From contig JBILGM010000017.1 of the NCBI GenBank assembly GCA_044351045.1, positions 1-51,791 on the forward strand: DNA of 51,791 bases, given 5' to 3'. The notes under the pieces were generated by a model, which was given only the letters and a program-made list of their open reading frames with translations, was not told the DNA's origin and searched no databases. Every line of letters begins with the position of its first letter. Position 1 is the stretch's first letter. Positions 8,213-16,526 of this stretch are shown in pieces. The position numbers and the translations under genes are program-made. Origin of the DNA: UBA6136 sp044351045 (lineage in GTDB: Bacteria; Pseudomonadota; Gammaproteobacteria; Methylococcales; Methylococcaceae).

Positions 8213-8731
8213 ATGGCTAATCAGAATGTCCAAAGCGGTCCAGCAGATGGTCTCCAGGAAAAACTTGTAGCAGTTCGAAGAGTTGCTAAAGTAGTTAAAG
8301 GCGGCAGGGTTTTCGGCTTCACTGCCTTAACGGTTGTGGGTGATGGGAATGGTCGTGTTGGTTACGGGCTTTGTAAAGCCAGAGAAGTCCCTGTAGCGAT
8401 TCAGAAATCAATGGAGCAGGCGCGTAGGAATCTTCGTAAAGTAAGTCTGAATGGAGATACATTGCATTATTCCATTTCCTCATCAACCGGTGCTGCTAAA
8501 GTCTATATGCAACCAGCTTCTCAGGGTACTGGAATCATTGCAGGTGGTGCCATGCGTGCTGTATTTGAAGTGGTGGGTGTACACAATGTTTTAGCTAAAT
8601 GTATTGGTACCAACAACCCAATCAATGTTGTCCGTGCAACGATTAAAGCGCTCTCGGAGATAGGCGATCCGGCTCGACTCGCAGCTAAACGTGGGAAGGT
8701 TCTCGAAACAAGGGAGACCACAAGTCAATGA
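8213..8731 (+). CDS. rpsE: 30S ribosomal protein S5
   Basis: S5 helps form the mRNA entry site and influences decoding accuracy. The 172-residue product contains RRVAKVVKGGRVFGFTALTV and GDGNGRVGYGLCKAREVPVA, with a conserved C-terminal half around GTGIIAGGAMRAVFEVVG. An AGGAG ribosome-binding site precedes the ATG. Its TGA overlaps the rpmD start by four bases. Confidence 0.98.
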   Translation: MANQNVQSGPADGLQEKLVAVRRVAKVVKGGRVFGFTALTVVGDGNGRVGYGLCKAREVPVAIQKSMEQARRNLRKVSLNGDTLHYSISSSTGAAKVYMQPASQGTGIIAGGAMRAVFEVVGVHNVLAKCIGTNNPINVVRATIKALSEIGDPARLAAKRGKVLETRETTSQ

Positions 8732-8910
8732 GCGATAAACCCATTACAATAAAACAAATCAAAAGTGCAATTGGCCGCCATGATTCCCATCAGGCTTGTT
8801 TGCGTGGTTTAGGTATTCGACGACTAAATCAATCCGTTACGGTACCTGCAACACCTGAAAATTTAGGGATGATTAATAAGATTTCCTATTTATTGCAGAT
8901 TGAGGATTGA
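8728..8910 (+). CDS. rpmD: 50S ribosomal protein L30
   Basis: L30 is a small large-subunit protein. The 60-residue product shows ITIKQIKSAIGRHDSHQACL and the short family pattern LGIRRLNQSVTV. It begins at the ATGA overlap with rpsE. The presence of L30 in the spc block fits a proteobacterial genome. Confidence 0.96.
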   Translation: MSDKPITIKQIKSAIGRHDSHQACLRGLGIRRLNQSVTVPATPENLGMINKISYLLQIED

Positions 8911-8913
8911 TAG

Positions 8914-9348
8914 ATGTTTTTAAATACATTGAGTCCTGCAAACGGCAGCAGGCCCCCCAAAAAGAGATTGGGACGCGGTATTGGGTCTACCCTTGGAAAG
9001 ACCTCTGGTAAGGGCCATAAGGGGCAAAAAGCTCGTTCTGGTGGTTTCCACAAAGTTGGATTTGAGGGTGGTCAGATGCCCCTGCAGAGACGACTTCCCA
9101 AAGTTGGGTTCAAGTCTCGAACCAAACAGTTCGCTGCAGAAGTGAGGTTGGGTGAGTTAGCTCTGATTGACGGTGGCATTGTTGACTTGCTCGCTCTCAA
9201 AGCCGCGAATATTGTTCCTGCAAGAACCAAGGCGGCCACTGTGATTGATTCGGGAGTCATCAATTCTTCTGTTGTGGTGAAGGGGATTCGTGTAACTGGA
9301 GGGGCACTGGCCAAGATTGAAGCCGCAGGCGGCAAGGTCGAGGTGTGA
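8914..9348 (+). CDS. rplO: 50S ribosomal protein L15
   Basis: L15 is a late-assembly large-subunit protein. The 144-residue product has the glycine- and lysine-rich N-terminal tail (KRLGRGIGSTLGKTSGKGHK) followed by GFEGGQMPLQRRLPKVGF, diagnostic of L15. Its TGA is one base from the likely secY start. Confidence 0.97.
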   Translation: MFLNTLSPANGSRPPKKRLGRGIGSTLGKTSGKGHKGQKARSGGFHKVGFEGGQMPLQRRLPKVGFKSRTKQFAAEVRLGELALIDGGIVDLLALKAANIVPARTKAATVIDSGVINSSVVVKGIRVTGGALAKIEAAGGKVEV

Positions 9349-9349
9349 T

Positions 9350-10672
9350 GTGAGCGCAGCAGGGTCAGCTCTTTCTGAACGATTTGGACGTCTGACCGAA
9401 TTGCGTCAAAGGCTCTTGTTCGTTCTTGGGGCTCTTTTCGTTTATCGAGTAGGGGCTCATATTCCAATACCAGGAATTGATCCTAAGGCCCTAGCAACCA
9501 TGTTTGCTGATAAGGGTGGCATCCTTGATATGGTAAATATGTTCTCTGGTGGGGCACTCAAGAGGTTGAGTATTTTTGCTCTCGGGATCATGCCGTATAT
9601 CTCGGCCTCAATTATCCTGCAGCTTATGGCGGGCGTAATTCCCAAGCTAGAGCAAATCAAGAAAGAAGGAGAATCTGGACGTAAGAAGATCAATCAGTAT
9701 ACGCGTTATGCGACTGTTTTCTTGGCAAGTTTCCAAGCTGTGGGAATTGCTTTGGCGCTTCAAAATCAATCCGCTGGTGGAATGCCCGTGGTTATTAACC
9801 CCGGCTTCCAATTTGTTTTTGTCTGCGCAGTATCTCTGGTATGCGGTACGGTGTTCCTAATGTGGTTGGGAGAGCAGATTACTGAGCGTGGAATTGGTAA
9901 CGGCATCTCTATCATCATTTTCTCCGGCATTGTTGCAGGCTTGCCTACTGCAATTGGCGGAACATTAGAGCTTGCCCGAACAGGTGAGCTCAGTGCTTTT
10001 AGCATCATCGCCCTTTTTGCCATAGCAATAGCTGTTACTGCACTCGTCGTATACGTTGAAAGAGGTCAGCGACGTATTGTCATCAACTACGCTAAGCGCC
10101 AAGAAGGTAGAAAGATGTATGCTGCCCACAAGAGTTTTCTTCCTTTGAAGCTCAATATGTCAGGTGTCATACCTCCGATTTTTGCTTCAAGCATCATTTT
10201 ATTCCCGGCTACTTTGGCAGGGTGGTTTGGAAACACGGATGGTATGGCATGGCTTCAAGACATTGCCACAACATTGTCACCGGGACAACCTGTCTATGTG
10301 CTACTATATGCAGCTGCGATTATTTTCTTTTGTTTCTTTTATGCCGCACTTGTATTTAACTCGAATGAGACTGCAGAAAATTTAAAGAAGTCTGGGGCAA
10401 TAATTCCCGGGGTACGGCCTGGTCAACAAACCGCACAATATATTGATGGCGTCACGACCAGGCTGACATTGGTAGGGGCATTTTATATCACGGCGGTGTG
10501 TCTTCTGCCCGAGTTCCTCATACTTTACTGGAATGTACCCTTTTACTTTGGTGGCACATCACTTTTAATCATCGTTGTTGTCGTAATGGACTTTATGTCT
10601 CAAATACAAACGTATGTGATATCCCACCAATATGAAGGGCTCATTAAGAAAAGCAACCTTAAGCTTGGTTGA
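9350..10672 (+). CDS. secY: Preprotein translocase subunit SecY
   Basis: SecY is the channel of the SecYEG translocase in the inner membrane. The chosen GTG at 9350 gives 440 residues, normal for SecY, beginning SAAGSALSERFGRLTELRQR; the open frame runs further upstream only inside rplO. About ten hydrophobic segments are visible. Hallmarks are YRVGAHIPIPGIDPKAL near the N-terminus, the plug-side region GGALKRLSIFALGIMPYISA, and the cytosolic loop VIPGVRPGQQTAQYIDGV. It sits between rplO and rpmJ. Confidence 0.97.
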   Translation: MSAAGSALSERFGRLTELRQRLLFVLGALFVYRVGAHIPIPGIDPKALATMFADKGGILDMVNMFSGGALKRLSIFALGIMPYISASIILQLMAGVIPKLEQIKKEGESGRKKINQYTRYATVFLASFQAVGIALALQNQSAGGMPVVINPGFQFVFVCAVSLVCGTVFLMWLGEQITERGIGNGISIIIFSGIVAGLPTAIGGTLELARTGELSAFSIIALFAIAIAVTALVVYVERGQRRIVINYAKRQEGRKMYAAHKSFLPLKLNMSGVIPPIFASSIILFPATLAGWFGNTDGMAWLQDIATTLSPGQPVYVLLYAAAIIFFCFFYAALVFNSNETAENLKKSGAIIPGVRPGQQTAQYIDGVTTRLTLVGAFYITAVCLLPEFLILYWNVPFYFGGTSLLIIVVVVMDFMSQIQTYVISHQYEGLIKKSNLKLG

Positions 10673-10699
10673 TCTGCGAAATTAAATAGAGGTGTTATT

Positions 10700-10813
10700 G
10701 TGAAAGTCCGTGCGTCAGTCAAAAAAATCTGTAGGAACTGTAAGGTGTTAAAAAGGAACGGTATCGTTCGTATCATGTGTAAGGATGCACGACATAAGCA
10801 ACGCCAAGGTTGA
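10700..10813 (+). CDS. rpmJ: 50S ribosomal protein L36 (37 residues, GTG start)
   Basis: This very short gene encodes a 37-residue protein that begins MKVRASVKKICRNCKVLKRN and ends RHKQRQG. Cys11, Cys14, Cys27 and His32 form the zinc site of the C+ form of L36. A GAGG ribosome-binding site lies upstream of the GTG. The position between secY and rpsM is canonical for the end of the spc block. A 66-base gap to rpsM follows. Confidence 0.96.
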   Translation: MKVRASVKKICRNCKVLKRNGIVRIMCKDARHKQRQG

Positions 10814-10879
10814 TATTGCCCTAATAAACTACTGATAAGTACGCTTATCTCAAGTAACCGCTAGTTGGAGTGAATGTAG

Positions 10880-11236
10880 ATGGCCCGTATTGCTGGCGTA
10901 AACATACCGGATAATAAGCATCTGGTTATATCCTTAACCTCTATTTATGGTATCGGCAGAACCCGTGCTGCTGAAATTTGTGACCGCCTGTCCATTGAGC
11001 CGACGACAAAGGTTCGGAACGTTGGTGAAGCGGATGTCGAGAGGATTCGCGAAGAAGTTGCAAAGTTCATGGTTGAGGGTGATCTCAGACGTGAAGTGGC
11101 AATGAATATCAAGCGACTGATGGATCTTGGTTGTTATCGTGGAATTAGACATAGACGCGGATTGCCTCTTCGCGGTCAAAGAACCAAGACCAATGCTCGT
11201 ACACGCAAGGGTCCTCGTCGACCCGTACGCAAGTAA
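10880..11236 (+). CDS. rpsM: 30S ribosomal protein S13
   Basis: S13 is a head protein that contacts S19 and the P-site tRNA. The 118-residue product begins MARIAGVNIPDNKHLVISL and includes the helix-hairpin-helix IYGIGRTRAAEIC. It ends RHRRGLPLRGQRTKTNARTR and a basic tail GPRRPVRK. It opens the alpha block; a TTGGAG ribosome-binding site precedes the ATG. Confidence 0.98.
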   Translation: MARIAGVNIPDNKHLVISLTSIYGIGRTRAAEICDRLSIEPTTKVRNVGEADVERIREEVAKFMVEGDLRREVAMNIKRLMDLGCYRGIRHRRGLPLRGQRTKTNARTRKGPRRPVRK

Positions 11237-11262
11237 TTTTAATTCGACTACAAGGTAACAAT

Positions 11263-11649
11263 ATGGCTGGTTCCAGTCGCCCCACAAAGAAAATCAAACG
11301 TGATATCTCCGATGGGGTTGTGCATATTAATGCAACTTTCAATAATACTATCATTACTATTACTGACCGCAAGGGAAATGCGCTTGCTTGGGCCACGGCT
11401 GGTGCTTCTGGATTCCGTGGTTCCAGAAAAAGTACTCCTTTTGCTGCACAGGTAGCTGCAGAAAAGGTGGGCAATATAGTGAAGGAATACGGTGTACGTA
11501 ATCTGGATGTCGTAATAAAAGGGCCTGGGCCAGGAAGAGAGTCAGCGGTTAGATCACTCAATAATCTCGGATTTAAGATCAATAATATTGTCGATGGTAC
11601 TCCAATACCTCACAACGGATGCCGGCCCCCAAAAAAGCGACGCGTATAA
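11263..11649 (+). CDS. rpsK: 30S ribosomal protein S11
   Basis: S11 lies on the platform near the E-site mRNA. The 128-residue product contains GVVHINATFNNTIITITDRK, ASGFRGSRKSTPFAAQVAAE and the terminal TPIPHNGCRPPKKRRV, all nearly invariant. It follows rpsM and precedes rpsD as usual. Confidence 0.98.
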   Translation: MAGSSRPTKKIKRDISDGVVHINATFNNTIITITDRKGNALAWATAGASGFRGSRKSTPFAAQVAAEKVGNIVKEYGVRNLDVVIKGPGPGRESAVRSLNNLGFKINNIVDGTPIPHNGCRPPKKRRV

Positions 11650-11664
11650 TTTCGAGTAACCATT

Positions 11665-12285
11665 ATGGCAAGATACCTTGGACCTAAATGTAAACTAAGC
11701 CGCAGAGAAGGGACTGATCTCTTTCTTAAGTCACGCGGAAAATCCCTTGAAGGGAAATGTAAGTTAGATCAGCAACCGGGACAGCACGGAACAAAACGAG
11801 CCCGTATGTCTGATTATGCGACACAGTTACGAGAGAAGCAAAAGCTTCGTCGCATTTACGGTATTCTGGAAAAACAATTCAGAAATTATTACAAGGCAGC
11901 AGCACAGCAAAAAGGCTCAACGGGACAAAATCTATTAAACTTTTTGGAAGCGCGTCTTGATAACGTTGTCTATCGGATGGGGTTTGCTGCAACTCGAGCA
12001 GAGGCGCGTCAATTGGTCAGTCATAAATCCATTGAAGTAAATGGTAAGGTATTGAACATACCATCCTATCAAGTTCGGTCGGGAGATTTAGTCTCAGTTA
12101 AGGAAAGGTCCAGGTCGCAGTTACGTATCAAGGATGCGCTTGGTGTTGCGGAACAGTATGGTTTTCCATTATGGCTGGATGTCGACGCACAAAAGATGCA
12201 AGGCATCTATAAGTCATCCCCGGACCGTGCTGAACTTGGCTCTGACATCAATGAACAATTGGTCGTCGAGCTTTACTCGAAGTAA
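11665..12285 (+). CDS. rpsD: 30S ribosomal protein S4
   Basis: S4 initiates small-subunit assembly and in E. coli represses the alpha operon. The 206-residue product begins MARYLGPKCKLSRREGTDLF. It carries the S4 RNA-binding domain around RLDNVVYRMGFAATRAEARQ and LVSHKSIEVNGKVLNIPSY. It ends at the normal C-terminus ELYSK. It lies 11 bases before rpoA. Confidence 0.98.
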   Translation: MARYLGPKCKLSRREGTDLFLKSRGKSLEGKCKLDQQPGQHGTKRARMSDYATQLREKQKLRRIYGILEKQFRNYYKAAAQQKGSTGQNLLNFLEARLDNVVYRMGFAATRAEARQLVSHKSIEVNGKVLNIPSYQVRSGDLVSVKERSRSQLRIKDALGVAEQYGFPLWLDVDAQKMQGIYKSSPDRAELGSDINEQLVVELYSK

Positions 12286-12296
12286 TTATTAAGCTC

Positions 12297-13298
12297 ATGC
12301 AAAGTTATTTGGCTAATTTAATAAAGCCTCGACTTGTTGATGTTACGCCGCTTAGTAAACACAATGCTCGCATAGTGATTGAACCGCTTGAAAGGGGATT
12401 TGGTCATACCTTGGGTAATTCTTTAAGGCGCGTTCTTCTTTCTTCTATACCGGGATGTGCCGTTACATCTGTAACTATCAAGGGTGTTGTTCATGAATAC
12501 TCCTCTTTAGATGGTGTTCGTGAAGATGTAATCGATATACTTCTTAATCTAAAAAATCTCTCGATCAAGCTTCATGATTGCGATGTAGCCACCTTACTGT
12601 TGAAGCGATCCGGACCCGGTGTAGTTACGGCAGGTGATATTGCTACTACGCATGTAGCCGAAGTCCTCAATCCTGATCTCGAAATAGCCAATCTTACAGA
12701 TTCGGGTGATTTGGAGGTTTCTCTGAATGTAGAGCGAGGGCGCGGTTATCAGCCTGTGTCATATCGTTTAGCTTCCTTGGAGGATACAGAAGTTGGTTCT
12801 TTACAACTCGATGCCAGTTTTAGTCCCATCAAGCGAGTGTCATATATAGTCGAAAGCGCACGCGTAGAGCAACGGACTGATCTCGATAAGCTAGTCATTG
12901 ATATCGAAACAAATGGGACGTTAGAACCTGAGGAGGCTGTAAGACAGGCAGCAGGTATTCTAAATGAGCATTTGTCTGTCTTCATTGCGCTTCAAGGTGA
13001 CGATTTTGACGGTGAACGAGATTTAAGTCCAGAATTCGATCCACTACTGCTTAGACCGGTTGACGATTTGGAACTTACTGTTAGGTCAGCTAATTGTCTC
13101 AAGGCGGAGAATATATTTTTTATCGGTGACTTGATTCTTCGAAGCGAGAACGATCTTCTTAAGACTCCAAACCTTGGTAAGAAGTCTCTTACTGAGATTA
13201 AGGATATTCTTGCGGTAAAGGGGCTTTCACTAGGTATGCGCCTCGAGAATTGGCCACCTGAAGGTCTCAAGAGTGTTGAGACTGACGAATTGAATTAA
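12297..13298 (+). CDS. rpoA: DNA-directed RNA polymerase subunit alpha
   Basis: RpoA dimerises to nucleate RNA polymerase assembly and contacts UP elements and activators through its C-terminal domain. The 333-residue length is typical. The N-terminal domain shows VIEPLERGFGHTLGNSLRRV near residue 27. The C-terminal domain shows LELTVRSANCLKAENIFFIG near residue 257 and NLGKKSLTEIKDILAVKGL near residue 297. It sits between rpsD and rplQ. Confidence 0.98.
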   Translation: MQSYLANLIKPRLVDVTPLSKHNARIVIEPLERGFGHTLGNSLRRVLLSSIPGCAVTSVTIKGVVHEYSSLDGVREDVIDILLNLKNLSIKLHDCDVATLLLKRSGPGVVTAGDIATTHVAEVLNPDLEIANLTDSGDLEVSLNVERGRGYQPVSYRLASLEDTEVGSLQLDASFSPIKRVSYIVESARVEQRTDLDKLVIDIETNGTLEPEEAVRQAAGILNEHLSVFIALQGDDFDGERDLSPEFDPLLLRPVDDLELTVRSANCLKAENIFFIGDLILRSENDLLKTPNLGKKSLTEIKDILAVKGLSLGMRLENWPPEGLKSVETDELN

Positions 13299-13310
13299 TG
13301 GGTTTTAAAT

Positions 13311-13676
13311 ATGAGACATCGTAAATCTGGTCGTAAGTTAAATATTAACAGTAGCCATCGTGCTGCACTGTTTCAGAATTTGACCAATGCCCTCTTTCAT
13401 AATGAGCTAATTAAAACTACTCTGCCTAAGGCCAAGGAAATGCGTCGCTTCGCTGAACCATTAATAACCTTGGCAAAAAACGACACAGTTTCTGCCCGTC
13501 GATTGGCTTTCGCTCGTACTCGCGACCGTGATGTCGTGACAAAGTTATTTGAAAATTTAGGTCCCCGGTACAAGACTCGACAAGGTGGTTATCTACGTAT
13601 ATTGAAATGTGGTTTAAGGGCCGGTGATGCTGCTCCTATGGCCTATGTTGAATTAGTGGACAGGCCTGACGCATAA
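13311..13676 (+). CDS. rplQ: 50S ribosomal protein L17
   Basis: L17 lies near the exit-tunnel region. The 121-residue product begins MRHRKSGRKLNINSSHRAAL and includes HNELIKTTLPKAKEMRRFAE and RQGGYLRILKCGLRAGDAAP. It is the last gene of the alpha block and is followed by an intrinsic terminator. Confidence 0.98.
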   Translation: MRHRKSGRKLNINSSHRAALFQNLTNALFHNELIKTTLPKAKEMRRFAEPLITLAKNDTVSARRLAFARTRDRDVVTKLFENLGPRYKTRQGGYLRILKCGLRAGDAAPMAYVELVDRPDA

Positions 13677-13700
13677 CCTTAAAAAAGTATTATTCATATA

Positions 13701-13729
13701 AACCCTGTTAGCAATAACGGGGTTTTTTT
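13701..13729 (+). terminator. Intrinsic terminator of the ribosomal gene block
   Basis: A 10-base-pair stem (AACCCTGTTA with TAACGGGGTT, one G-T wobble) with a four-base loop is followed by a run of seven T. It lies 24 bases after the rplQ stop and before folP, so it closes the tuf-S10-spc-alpha transcript. Confidence 0.92.
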
Positions 13730-13753
13730 ATATTCAATGTTCAGGGTAGCTTT

Positions 13754-14599
13754 GTGAGCCATCTTTCTGAATTGATTGCTTCTGGTAATCCATTGATTAT
13801 GGGTATTCTGAATGTAACACCTGACAGTTTTTCCGATGGTGGAAGACACAATGATTTTGCGTCCGCCTTAAAGCGTGCACAAGCCATGTGCAATGAAGGG
13901 GCTGAAATTATTGACATTGGGGGTGAGTCAACTCGCCCCGGGGCCGATTCAGTGGATGAGGACACTCAGATATCGCGTGTTGTCCCCGTGATTCAGGGCC
14001 TGTGTGCTCAATCATTTGTGCTGGATACTCCCAGAGTAATCAGTATCGATACCACCCGTTCAAAGGTAGTGGCAGCTGCCGTGAATGCCGGTGCTTCTTT
14101 AGTGAACGATATCTCTGCCGGCACAGATGATCCTTATATGTTTGACCTGGTCGCTCGACTCGGTGTGCCTATTGTGCTTATGCATCGACAGGGTCTATCC
14201 AAAACAATGCAAGACAATCCAACTTACTACAATGTTGTAGAGGAGGTACTGGACTTCCTGAGGCATCGGGCTGAATGTGCCGTTGACGCTGGCATATCTA
14301 GGAGTAACATTCTGGTCGATCCCGGTATTGGATTTGGAAAGGGGAGCTTGCATAACTTGCAATTGATCAGTCATCTGAACCGTTTCGTTACTGAACTGGA
14401 TTATCCAGTACTTTTGGGGGCAAGCCGGAAACGCTTCATGGGAGCTCTGTGTCAGGAAACTGAACCTGATGAGCTGTTAGGGGCGACTGTTGCCACCACC
14501 GTAATCGGCGTGCTAGCCGGAGTGAGAGTTTTTCGGGTGCATGATGTCAAGGCAAACCGACAGGCAGCTACTGTTGCGAACGCGATTCTTGGTGCATGA
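13754..14599 (+). CDS. folP: Dihydropteroate synthase
   Basis: FolP condenses p-aminobenzoate with hydroxymethyl-dihydropterin diphosphate in folate synthesis and is the sulfonamide target. The 281-residue TIM-barrel protein shows IMGILNVTPDSFSDGG (residues 15-30), IDIGGESTRPGA, the DPGIGFGKG loop and the GASRKRFMG signature. The start is GTG just beyond the ribosomal terminator. Location directly after the alpha operon is unusual, since folP is more often next to ftsH or glmM. It converges with panD on the opposite strand. Confidence 0.97.
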   Translation: MSHLSELIASGNPLIMGILNVTPDSFSDGGRHNDFASALKRAQAMCNEGAEIIDIGGESTRPGADSVDEDTQISRVVPVIQGLCAQSFVLDTPRVISIDTTRSKVVAAAVNAGASLVNDISAGTDDPYMFDLVARLGVPIVLMHRQGLSKTMQDNPTYYNVVEEVLDFLRHRAECAVDAGISRSNILVDPGIGFGKGSLHNLQLISHLNRFVTELDYPVLLGASRKRFMGALCQETEPDELLGATVATTVIGVLAGVRVFRVHDVKANRQAATVANAILGA

Positions 14600-14628
14600 T
14601 AAGGGGCATCAATGACAAGCATGCTTTG

Positions 14629-15009
14629 CTACGGTGCCTGGATCGGGATTTCATGGCCAGTGCGGGTGATTCGATTTAGCTCGTCCAGATAGATCAGAGT
14701 GGGCTTGAAGCCATGCATCTCCTGTCTGTCCACCGTGGCATAGGCGCAAATAATCAGAATGTCCCCCGGAGCGGCAAGTCGTGCAGCGGCTCCATTAACC
14801 GAGACTATCCCTGATCTATCTTGTGCCCGAATGGCATACGTTACCAGCCTGGCCCCCGTATTAACGTTGTAGATGTGAATTTGCTCGTACTCGCGGATGC
14901 CTGATTGGTCCAGCAGATAACCGTCTATGGCGCACGAACCCTCGTACTCCAGCTCTGAGTGGGTGACATGAGCTCGATGAAGCTTCGCTTTCAGCATCGT
15001 GTTGAGCAT
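14629..15009 (-). CDS. panD: Aspartate 1-decarboxylase proenzyme
   Basis: PanD makes beta-alanine for pantothenate and coenzyme A. The 126-residue proenzyme begins MLNTMLKAKLHRAHVTHSEL and carries the self-cleavage site at Gly-Ser in YEGSCAIDGYLL (around residues 23-34), where Ser becomes the pyruvoyl group. The conserved NVNTGARLVTYAI and NGAAARLAAPGD segments follow. It is transcribed away from tatA, with a roughly 160-base divergent intergenic region between them. Confidence 0.97.
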   Translation of the reverse strand: MLNTMLKAKLHRAHVTHSELEYEGSCAIDGYLLDQSGIREYEQIHIYNVNTGARLVTYAIRAQDRSGIVSVNGAAARLAAPGDILIICAYATVDRQEMHGFKPTLIYLDELNRITRTGHEIPIQAP

Positions 15010-15155
15010 TCGGGAGTGCCTGAAGGGTAAATTACAGAAAGTGGTCGATTATCTATAAAATGGCGCTGGCTAGCAAACTGCATCACTGCTATCTTGCCAT
15101 TAGGAATTTCTGGGCGCGGCCCACCTGCTGTGTTTTTTTATTTCAATGCCATTTC

Positions 15156-15162
15156 AAGGAGG
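15156..15162 (+). promoter_or_regulatory. Ribosome-binding site fixing the tatA start
   Basis: A strong AAGGAGG lies six bases upstream of the ATG at 15169. The reading frame is open further upstream to 15094, but this site and the conserved TatA N-terminus decide for 15169. Confidence 0.85.
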
Positions 15163-15168
15163 CATCTT

Positions 15169-15372
15169 ATGGGTTTGGGTGTTACTGAGCTGTTTGTGAT
15201 TCTGGCGATTGTGTTGGTTCTCTTTGGTACCAAGAGACTCCGCAATATTGGTGGTGATCTTGGTTCGGCCATCAAGAGCTTTCGTTCTGCGGTGAACGAA
15301 TCTGATGAAAACGCCAAAGATGCAATTCTAGACCCTGAGAATCAGATAGATAAAAAAAATAAGCAAGCTTGA
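15169..15372 (+). CDS. tatA: Twin-arginine translocase subunit TatA
   Basis: TatA oligomers form the pore that exports folded proteins carrying twin-arginine signals. The 67-residue product starts MGLGVTELFVILAIVLVLFG with one N-terminal membrane helix, then the hinge FGTKRLRNIGGDLGSAIKSF and an amphipathic helix with an acidic/polar tail. A very strong ribosome-binding site precedes it. It is the first gene of a tatABC operon. Confidence 0.96.
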   Translation: MGLGVTELFVILAIVLVLFGTKRLRNIGGDLGSAIKSFRSAVNESDENAKDAILDPENQIDKKNKQA

Positions 15373-15384
15373 TGGCGAGCAGAC

Positions 15385-15705
15385 ATGTTTGACGTCGGAT
15401 TTTGGGAATTGGTGTTGATTGCCCTTGTGGCGCTTCTGGTTTTTGGTCCTGAACGACTTCCACGGCTGGTGAGGGAAACCAGCTTGTGGATACGTAAGGC
15501 CAGGAGTGTCGTCAGCTCGGCCAAGACCGAAATTGACCGTGAGCTCCAGCTTTATGAACTCAAGCAGACGATGGATGCAAAGCGGCAGGCGTTTGCCAAA
15601 GAAGTGCAATCCCTTGAACTTAGCGGCACTGCCTTGGAGGATGAGCTAAGGTCTCCGGCTTCAGCCAAGAGCCCTCAAAGTGAACCCAATGATGACCCCC
15701 ACTAA
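15385..15705 (+). CDS. tatB: Twin-arginine translocase subunit TatB
   Basis: TatB partners with TatC in recognising twin-arginine signal peptides. The 106-residue product shows MFDVGFWELVLIALVALLVF followed by GPERLPRLVRETSLWIRKAR, the typical TatB membrane helix, FGPERLP hinge and amphipathic helix. It follows tatA by 12 bases, and its end overlaps the tatC start. Confidence 0.96.
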   Translation: MFDVGFWELVLIALVALLVFGPERLPRLVRETSLWIRKARSVVSSAKTEIDRELQLYELKQTMDAKRQAFAKEVQSLELSGTALEDELRSPASAKSPQSEPNDDPH

Positions 15706-16456
15706 CGAGCCCGCCGCCATCGACGGTGAACAACCGTTCATTTCTCATTTGATTGAGTTGCGGAATCGGATAATCAAGGCGTTAGTCGCTGTGGGCTTGA
15801 TCTTTGGGGGTCTATCTTTTTGGGCCAGTGAAATTTATGCCTATTTGGCCGGTCCTCTCACGAAGCACATGCCCCCGGGTGCCCATATGATTGCCATTGG
15901 GGTCGCATCCCCTTTTCTGGCGCCTCTGAAACTCACCCTCGTCGTGGCTTTTCTTGTGGCGATTCCATTCGTGCTTTATCAGATCTGGGCTTTTATCGCG
16001 CCGGGACTGTATCAGCATGAGAAGCGCCTGGCGATCCCCTTGCTGCTGGCCAGTATCGTTCTTTTCTATTGTGGTATGACTTTTGCCTATTTTGTCGTTT
16101 TGCCCATTATTTTTCAGTTTATGCTGACCACGGCGCCGGCGGGCGTGGCTGTGATGACAGATATCAATCAGTACCTTGATTTCGTCCTCACGCTTTTCAT
16201 AGCCTTTGGCGTCGCCTTCGAGGTGCCCATTGCGACCATACTGATCATTGCCTCCGGTCTAGTCAGTCGCCAGACGATTGCGGACAAGCGTCCCTATGCC
16301 ATTCTTGCGGCGTTTGTAATTGGTGCGGTGCTGACTCCCCCGGATGTCATATCCCAAACTTTATTGGCTGTGCCGATGTGGCTTCTTTTCGAGTTTGGAC
16401 TTTTCTTTTCGCGTTTCTTCAGGTCTCGGGAAGCGGTCATACTTATCGACAGCTGA
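15680..16456 (+). CDS. tatC: Twin-arginine translocase subunit TatC
   Basis: TatC is the six-helix membrane receptor for twin-arginine signals. The 258-residue product contains the conserved FISHLIELRNRIIKA near residue 20 and six hydrophobic segments, including YQIWAFIAPGLYQHEKR. The GTG at 15680 overlaps tatB by 26 bases; ATGs at 15689 and 15692 are plausible alternative starts. It closes the tatABC operon. Confidence 0.95.
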   Translation: MNPMMTPTNEPAAIDGEQPFISHLIELRNRIIKALVAVGLIFGGLSFWASEIYAYLAGPLTKHMPPGAHMIAIGVASPFLAPLKLTLVVAFLVAIPFVLYQIWAFIAPGLYQHEKRLAIPLLLASIVLFYCGMTFAYFVVLPIIFQFMLTTAPAGVAVMTDINQYLDFVLTLFIAFGVAFEVPIATILIIASGLVSRQTIADKRPYAILAAFVIGAVLTPPDVISQTLLAVPMWLLFEFGLFFSRFFRSREAVILIDS

Positions 16457-16526
16457 GAGGCAACAACCGCCATCCTTTTCGTCTCAAAGGCTGGCCTCTC
16501 CCACATCCTAATCTGATGTTTTTCGA

